Source: DTU036 sp964346475 (GTDB taxonomy: Bacteria; Bacillota; Clostridia; Peptostreptococcales; Acidaminobacteraceae). From it: DNA of 26,953 nucleotides. The stretch lies in contig CAYFUM010000020.1 in NCBI GenBank assembly GCA_964346475.1, forward strand, positions 1 through 26,953, read 5' to 3'. Shown here one piece after another: positions 22,964-26,953 of the stretch. Positions within the stretch are counted from its first letter, which is position 1, and each line of letters starts with the position of its first letter. Position numbers and translations under genes: made by a program. The notes below the pieces were generated by a model. That model worked only from the letters and a program-made list of their open reading frames with translations. It had not been told where the DNA came from and made no database searches.

Positions 22964-23515
22964 TAATTTAAAGTTATTAGAGAAAATAAGAGCAATTAAA
23001 CCCGAAAACACCAGTAGTTTTATAGGGCTGATTTTTTTCCTTTGAAGGAGGTAGACTCCTAGAAGGAAAAAACCAAACTCATAGAAGTGAAATTTCTCTC
23101 CCTGGAGCATAGCTACTTCAATTAGACTTAAAGCAGCAGAGCTTATAAGAGCTATAACTGCGGGCCTTAGGCCATAGAGGATTTTCTCCATGATTTTTAC
23201 CCCTCCTCCTCTTTTGTGATAGAGGACAAGGGCCAGGCTTGTCACAATAAACATGGAGGGCAGCACAGTGGAAAAACTTGCGATCAGAGCTCCAGGGATT
23301 CCCGCTACCTTGATTCCTACAAAGGTGGCTGCATTTATAGCTAGGGGTCCAGGAGTCATTTCCGCTATAGTTACTATGTCGTAGAACTCCTTGAGGCTAA
23401 GCCAGGAGTTCTTTATGGCAACCTGCTCCTTGATAAGGGGAAGGGCTGCATAGCCTCCGCCTACGCTGAAGATCCCGATCTGCATAAAGGATAGAAAGAG
23501 TTTTATATAAATCAT
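22961..23515 (-). CDS. ChrA-type transporter, second half-size subunit
   Basis: This integral membrane protein of 184 residues is one of a pair of short CHR-family proteins that together correspond to a full-length ChrA. Characteristic stretches are FSVGGGYAALPLI near the start, AEMTPGPLAINAATFVG, and PSMFIVTSLAL, with five to six hydrophobic helices. Known short-chain ChrA pairs export chromate, but natural substrates of clostridial members are not established. A TTG at 23527 would add four residues, but the ATG at 23515 follows GGAGG well and overlaps the upstream stop by four bases (ATGA), so it is preferred. Confidence 0.88.
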   Translation of the reverse strand: MIYIKLFLSFMQIGIFSVGGGYAALPLIKEQVAIKNSWLSLKEFYDIVTIAEMTPGPLAINAATFVGIKVAGIPGALIASFSTVLPSMFIVTSLALVLYHKRGGGVKIMEKILYGLRPAVIALISSAALSLIEVAMLQGEKFHFYEFGFFLLGVYLLQRKKISPIKLLVFSGLIALIFSNNFKL

Positions 23516-24045
23516 GACTTCCTCCAAATCCCAAAGGCAGCAAAGGAGACTAGTAGAAGGTAGATGGGTATCTGATAGTATAGTATTAGGATAAGGGCAA
23601 GGAGGACCAGGATGAAGTCCCAGGGTTTTGAGTCGCCAGCCAAGTTGCTAAAAAGGTTAATTACCAGGTCGGCAATTATAGCTGCAACGGCTACCTGCAT
23701 GCCCTTCATAACCAGGGCGACAAGGCTTGAATTTATAAACTCCCTATAGATCAGGGATATGATACTTATAATAAAAAAGGGAGGTAGTACAGCCCCCAAG
23801 ACAGCCACTAGACTACCGCCAAGGCCTGCCAGCCTAAAGCCTAGAAGAATCCAGGCGTTTACAGCTACAGCTCCAGGAGCACTTTGAGCAATGGCGGCTA
23901 TATCCATCATTTCCTCGTGGCGGAGTAATTCCAATTCTTCGACGAACTTCTTTTCTAGCATGCCTATCATAACAAAACCACCACCAAAGGTTATGGTGCT
24001 AAATTTTAGGGCCGTTGTGAAGATCTGCCATTTGCTTACTTTCAT
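23512..24045 (-). CDS. ChrA-type transporter, first half-size subunit
   Basis: This is the promoter-proximal member of the split ChrA pair, with 177 residues. It shows TITFGGGFVMIGMLEKKFV and AIAQSAPGAVAVNAWILLGF, which match the GGG and PGP-type motifs of the CHR fold, followed by VLPPFFIISIISL and further helices, and ends with a short basic tail. AGGAGGGAG lies immediately before the ATG. A -10 candidate TATACT on the minus strand (24062-24067) lies just upstream. The two halves differ in sequence, as usual for antiparallel paired subunits. Substrate unproven. Confidence 0.88.
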   Translation of the reverse strand: MKVSKWQIFTTALKFSTITFGGGFVMIGMLEKKFVEELELLRHEEMMDIAAIAQSAPGAVAVNAWILLGFRLAGLGGSLVAVLGAVLPPFFIISIISLIYREFINSSLVALVMKGMQVAVAAIIADLVINLFSNLAGDSKPWDFILVLLALILILYYQIPIYLLLVSFAAFGIWRKS

Positions 24046-24144
24046 GCTCCCTCCTGACTACAGTATACAATAGATTGAGGAAGTTTTACATTTAAGTCTA
24101 GTCCGAGAAAGTGGTTACTTTTTTAACTTTATCCTCTATTTAAT

Positions 24145-24195
24145 ATTTACAGGTAATTCCAGACTCTAAATAGGGACAATAGGATCTACAGGTAA
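24145..24195. repeat. Direct repeat, possible operator of the grd operon
   Basis: ATTTACAGGTAA and ATCTACAGGTAA match at 11 of 12 positions and are 39 bases apart start to start, close to an integral number of helical turns. Such spacing suits two copies of one regulator site, but no regulator gene is in view. Confidence 0.4.
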
Positions 24196-24372
24196 GGGAA
24201 ATTTTCTCTTCTGGTAAAAAATCATCTAGGATTGCAGGTCTAGCCTGGGAAAAGTGAAAAAAAATAAATTTAAATGGAATTTCTTTGGCTTTTTAAAGAC
24301 AAGTGGAGAGCAATTTATTATGTATTTGTTGGGACTAAACTAGCCAATAAAGCTAGGAATTTCAATCTTCTA

Positions 24373-24381
24373 TGCTATACT
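24373..24381 (+). promoter_or_regulatory. Extended -10 promoter candidate for grdX-trxBA-grdE
   Basis: TGCTATACT has a good -10 hexamer with TG extension, 47 bases before the grdX ATG. The -35 position (24353-24358) is poor. AGGAGA follows before the start codon. Confidence 0.5.
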
Positions 24382-24427
24382 ATTACTGTTAGCTGAGAAT
24401 GCATAGTTGTGTCCATTAGGAGAGCAA

Positions 24428-24793
24428 ATGAAGATTATAACCAATAATCCTTGGGTAAAGCAGAAGTATGAGAAGAGCTATAAAGTGGAGTGTGAGGAGC
24501 TGGGCTATCTTGAGCTTTTGGAGCTAGTTAGAGATGGTATCCATCGGGGCGATAAGCTTCTTAGCCATCCTCTGAGTGGTAGCGTTAAGCCCAATGAAAC
24601 CCCCTATAAGTCTGTACTTGTAGAAGAGGGATCCGGGGCTTTAGATGTTGATTCTCTACTTATAATAGAGGACGCCATAGTTATGGCAAGGAACTTGCTG
24701 AAAACTCCTAAGCTTTTCCTGGAAGACAATCAAAGAATGCAAGATCTACGCATGATTGATCTTTCGCTACTGGACAGTGCACTCGAAAAATAG
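24428..24793 (+). CDS. grdX: GrdX family protein
   Basis: This is a small protein of 121 residues found at the head of glycine/sarcosine/betaine reductase operons; its molecular role is unknown. The N-terminus MKIITNNPWVKQKYE is the typical family start, and the rest, including the HRGDKLLSHPLSGSVKPNETPY region around 40-60, fits a soluble cytosolic protein. The frame is open from a TTG at 24407, but ATG 24428 follows AGGAGA with good spacing and gives the family length. Its position directly before trxB is the usual arrangement in amino acid-fermenting Clostridia. Confidence 0.9.
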   Translation: MKIITNNPWVKQKYEKSYKVECEELGYLELLELVRDGIHRGDKLLSHPLSGSVKPNETPYKSVLVEEGSGALDVDSLLIIEDAIVMARNLLKTPKLFLEDNQRMQDLRMIDLSLLDSALEK

Positions 24794-24814
24794 AAAGGAA
24801 TGGGAAGTAGATTT

Positions 24815-25759
24815 ATGAGCAAAATTTTCGATTTAATTATCGTCGGTGCTGGCCCAGCTGGTCTGGCCACAGCTCTTTATGCTGGTCGTGCCAAACTGGA
24901 CACCCTGCTACTTGAAAAAGAGAAGGCTGGCGGACAAATAGTCACCACAGACGAAATTGAAAACTATCCTGGTTCACCCCAGGATGAAACCGGGCCAAAA
25001 CTAGTTGGTCGTATGATTGAACAAGTCAAACACTTTGGTGTTGACCTTCGTATTGAAGAAGTAACTAGCCTTGAACTTGATGGTAAAATCAAAAAAGTAA
25101 AAACCAACAAGGGAGAGTATGAGGCTAAGGCTGTTGTTCTAGCTACTGGTGCAGTTCCCCGTAAGCTTGATGTACCTGGCGAGAAGGAATTTACCGGCCG
25201 TGGGGTAAGTTATTGTGCGACCTGTGATGCAGCCTTTTATGAGGATCTTGAGATCTATGTAATAGGTGGTGGAGATACTGCAGTTGAAGAAGCTATCTAC
25301 CTGACCAAGTTTGCTCGTAAGGTCTATGTAGTTCACAGACGTGATGAGTTAAGAGCTGCTAAATCTATTCAAGAAAAGGCTATGGCCAATGAGAAAATAG
25401 AATTCATTTGGAATAGTGTTGTCAAGGAAATTAGTGGTGAAAGTGGAGTAGTTGATAGAATGGTACTCCATAATCGCGTAACAGGTGAAGATACTGAGTA
25501 TCTAGCCGATGAAGATGACGGAATATTTGGAGTTTTTGTACAGGTTGGTTATCTGCCTGAGACAAACACCTTCAAGGAAATGATCAAGCTAAATGACGGT
25601 GGTTATATCGATGCCGACGAGGAACTGGAAACTAACCTAGAAGGAGTCTTTGCTGCTGGAGATGTCAGAGGCAAGGTTCTTCGCCAGGTTGTAACTGCTA
25701 CTAGTGATGGCGCTGTTGCTGCTATCCAAGCTGAAAAATATATTGAAAGTATGTTTTAG
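24815..25759 (+). CDS. trxB: Thioredoxin reductase of the glycine reductase operon
   Basis: This cytosolic FAD enzyme of 314 residues passes electrons from NAD(P)H to thioredoxin. The FAD loop GAGPAGL is at 11-17, the redox pair CATC at 134-137 (SYCATCDAAF), the second nucleotide loop GGGDTAVEEA near 157, HRRDELRA typical of NADPH use, and the C-terminal FAD motif FAAGDVRGKVLRQVVTATSDG. An ATG at 24800 would add five residues, but it sits directly against AAGGA; 24815 has GGGAAG at better spacing and the usual N-terminus, so I prefer it with moderate certainty. With trxA it supplies electrons to glycine reductase. Confidence 0.94.
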   Translation: MSKIFDLIIVGAGPAGLATALYAGRAKLDTLLLEKEKAGGQIVTTDEIENYPGSPQDETGPKLVGRMIEQVKHFGVDLRIEEVTSLELDGKIKKVKTNKGEYEAKAVVLATGAVPRKLDVPGEKEFTGRGVSYCATCDAAFYEDLEIYVIGGGDTAVEEAIYLTKFARKVYVVHRRDELRAAKSIQEKAMANEKIEFIWNSVVKEISGESGVVDRMVLHNRVTGEDTEYLADEDDGIFGVFVQVGYLPETNTFKEMIKLNDGGYIDADEELETNLEGVFAAGDVRGKVLRQVVTATSDGAVAAIQAEKYIESMF

Positions 25760-25767
25760 GAGGAAAG

Positions 25768-26085
25768 ATGTTAGAACTAGATAAGAATACCTTTGGTCCA
25801 GAAGTACTTGAAGTTGAAGGTCCCGTCCTAGTGGATTTTTGGGGACAGAGCTGTGAGCCCTGCAAGGCTCTCATGCCACACATCCATGCCCTTGAAGAAA
25901 AGTATGGTGACAAGATAAAGTTTGCTTCCTTTGATATAGCCAAGGGCCGCCGTGTAGCCATGGCTCAAGGAGTAGCTGGTCTACCTGCAATTTACATCTA
26001 CAAAGACGGTGCTATGGTGGATGATCTTCGTGGCGATGCTGCCACAGCCGATGCTGTTGAAGAATTAATTAAAAAATACATTTAA
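25768..26085 (+). CDS. trxA: Glycine reductase-associated thioredoxin (CEPC active site)
   Basis: This cytosolic electron carrier of 105 residues has a thioredoxin fold. The active site is WGQSCEPC (Cys29 and Cys32), not the usual WCGPC: the tryptophan before the first cysteine is Ser28, and the residue between Cys and Pro is Glu30. The cis-proline is present (Pro73 in AGLPAIYIYKDG), but the normally following threonine is alanine. Thioredoxins of grd operons are known to depart from the standard active site and work with their own reductase. AGGAGG precedes the ATG. It is expected to re-reduce the selenoprotein system encoded further right. Confidence 0.93.
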   Translation: MLELDKNTFGPEVLEVEGPVLVDFWGQSCEPCKALMPHIHALEEKYGDKIKFASFDIAKGRRVAMAQGVAGLPAIYIYKDGAMVDDLRGDAATADAVEELIKKYI

Positions 26086-26106
26086 TTTAATGAAAGGAGG
26101 TGGGCT

Positions 26107-26953
26107 ATGCAACTTGAATTAGGCAATATCTTTATTAAAGATGTTCAGTTTGCATCAACGACCCACGTAAAGGATGGCGTTCTTTATGTAAATAAAGAGG
26201 AGCTAGAAGCGCTAATCCGAGAAGATGAACACATCACTGATGTTCAAATCGACCTTGCTAGACCAGGGGAGAGTGTTAGAATAACTCCTGTAAAGGATGT
26301 TATCGAGCCCCGTGTCAAGGTTGAAGGAGAGGGTGGTATTTTCCCCGGCGTGATTAACAAGGTTAATCAGGTAGGTTCTGGTAGGACCCATGTTCTAAAG
26401 GGAGCTGCCGTTGTAACTGCCGGTAGAATCGTTGGTTTCCAAGAGGGTATCATTGATATGAGTGGCCCAGGAGCTGATTATACACCTTTTTCTAAGCTGA
26501 ATAATGTTGTAATCACTATGGACGTTAAAGAAGAAATCCTACAACACGCCCACGAAGAAATCCTTCGTCTAGCAGGGCTAAAAGCTGCTCTTTACCTAGG
26601 AGAAGCTGCCAGGGAAGTAGAGCCTGATGAAGTGAAGTCCTATGAAACACTGCCCCTACTGAAGTCTGTTGAAAAGTATCCAGAACTTCCCAAGGTGGCC
26701 TACGTTCAGATGCTTCAGTCTCAAGGTCTTCTCCATGACACCTATGTCTATGGGGTTGATGCAAAGAAGACACTATCTACCTTTATCTATCCTACAGAAA
26801 TCATGGATGGCGCTATCATTAGTGGTAACTGTGTTTCTGCTTGTGATAAAAATACGACCTATCACCACCTAAACAATCCTGTTGTGGCTGATTTGTTCGA
26901 AAAGCACGGTAAAGAACTGAACTTTGTTGGTGTTATTATCACCAATGAAAACG
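26107..26953 (+). CDS. grdE: Glycine reductase complex component B, GrdE proprotein (cut by window edge)
   Basis: This is the substrate-binding proprotein of the glycine/sarcosine/betaine reductase family, here the first 282 codons of about 430. The start MQLELGNIFIKDVQFAS follows the strong site GAAAGGAGGTGG (26092-26103). FPGVINKVNQVGSGRTHVLKGAAVV and DMSGPGADYTPFS are family stretches. The self-cleavage site is visible as SGNCVSACDKNTTYHHLNNP, with Cys242 (26830-26832) expected to form the new N-terminal carbonyl group that binds the substrate amino group; the two halves then act as separate subunits. The frame is uninterrupted to the edge. The selenoprotein partners GrdA and GrdB would lie to the right. 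Operon context favours glycine as substrate. Confidence 0.95.
   Translation, partial: MQLELGNIFIKDVQFASTTHVKDGVLYVNKEELEALIREDEHITDVQIDLARPGESVRITPVKDVIEPRVKVEGEGGIFPGVINKVNQVGSGRTHVLKGAAVVTAGRIVGFQEGIIDMSGPGADYTPFSKLNNVVITMDVKEEILQHAHEEILRLAGLKAALYLGEAAREVEPDEVKSYETLPLLKSVEKYPELPKVAYVQMLQSQGLLHDTYVYGVDAKKTLSTFIYPTEIMDGAIISGNCVSACDKNTTYHHLNNPVVADLFEKHGKELNFVGVIITNEN

Larger units (their letters stand above)
24046..24427. other. Long intergenic region upstream of the glycine reductase operon
   Basis: These 382 bases separate the divergent chrA pair and grdX. They are A/T-rich and hold a weak minus-strand -10 for chrA (24062-24067), a 12-base direct repeat (ATTTACAGGTAA at 24145-24156 and ATCTACAGGTAA at 24184-24195), a loose sigma-54-like element (24275-24290), and an extended -10 (24373-24381) for grdX. 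I see no convincing open frame, tRNA or recognised riboswitch. Confidence 0.75.

Noticed and set aside
22961..24045. The chrA pair as a frameshifted single full-length gene.
   Set aside because: Each half has its own good ribosome-binding site and start, they overlap by a clean ATGA, and two-gene short-chain ChrA pairs are common in Bacillota.
24046..24427. Possible tandem glycine riboswitch upstream of grdX, because CAGGTAA occurs twice.
   Set aside because: The conserved ACCGA core, the GGAC following CAGGTAA and the flanking pairing stems are absent, and the copies are only 39 bases apart, too close for two aptamers.
26525..26872. Short open frames on both strands inside grdE.
   Set aside because: They overlap the strongly conserved GrdE frame, including its cleavage site.
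1..26953. CRISPR arrays, insertion sequences, integrases, attachment sites, tRNA or rRNA genes.
   Set aside because: No regular repeat-spacer pattern, transposase-like protein, terminal inverted repeat pair or cloverleaf was seen on either strand.

Overview
The window looks like the chromosome of an anaerobic, low-GC, amino-acid-fermenting member of the Clostridia (Bacillota). The evidence is AGA/AGG-rich codon use, strong AGGAGG ribosome-binding sites, frequent TTG/GTG starts or near-starts, a complete clustered lower-glycolysis operon next to sigma-54, a membrane pyrophosphatase of the K+-dependent sequence class, and above all the start of a glycine reductase operon (grdX-trxB-trxA-grdE) at the right edge. 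Glycine reductase is a hallmark of Stickland fermentation. I cannot name a genus from the sequence alone.

Layout. (1) 58-3605: three overlapping genes for a nucleoside-type (BMP-family) ABC importer, with the ATPase and two permeases but no binding protein in view. (2) 3614-4894: rpoN (sigma-54). (3) 4962-10714: gap, pgk, tpiA, gpmI and eno, which carry triose phosphate to phosphoenolpyruvate. A hairpin with a T-run separates gap from pgk, the other junctions overlap or nearly touch, and eno ends in a strong terminator. No cggR-type repressor lies between rpoN and gap. (4) 10892-16314: a five-gene dipeptide/oligopeptide ABC importer with its own sigma-A promoter and a hairpin terminator after the binding-protein gene. 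(5) 16345-18016: a COG1228-type amidohydrolase and a rubrerythrin-like diiron protein. (6) 18168-20390: secG and hppA, preceded by a structured leader. (7) 20475-22936: an isolated, divergent CobK/CbiJ-like protein, a small two-helix membrane protein on the minus strand, a zincin metallopeptidase and an M42 aminopeptidase. (8) 22961-24045, minus strand: a two-gene split ChrA transporter. (9) 24046-24427: the only long non-coding stretch, with a 12-bp near-perfect direct repeat and candidate promoters. (10) 24428 to the end: grdX, trxB, trxA and a grdE cut by the window edge.

How it fits together. The peptide importer, amidohydrolase and M42 peptidase would supply amino acids. TrxB and TrxA pass NADPH electrons to glycine reductase, of which GrdE is the substrate-binding proprotein. 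The GAPDH lacks the NAD-selecting aspartate, so it may work with NADP(H), which would suit either gluconeogenesis from amino acids or NADPH supply. The pyrophosphatase would recover energy from PPi as an ion gradient.

Most of the window is recognisable core or fermentative metabolism and I see no clearly new defence, mobile or biosynthetic system. The points most worth checking are the GAPDH cofactor site, the divergent orphan CobK, the thioredoxin active site, the direct repeat upstream of grdX, the leader of secG and the peptide-uptake block between eno and secG.
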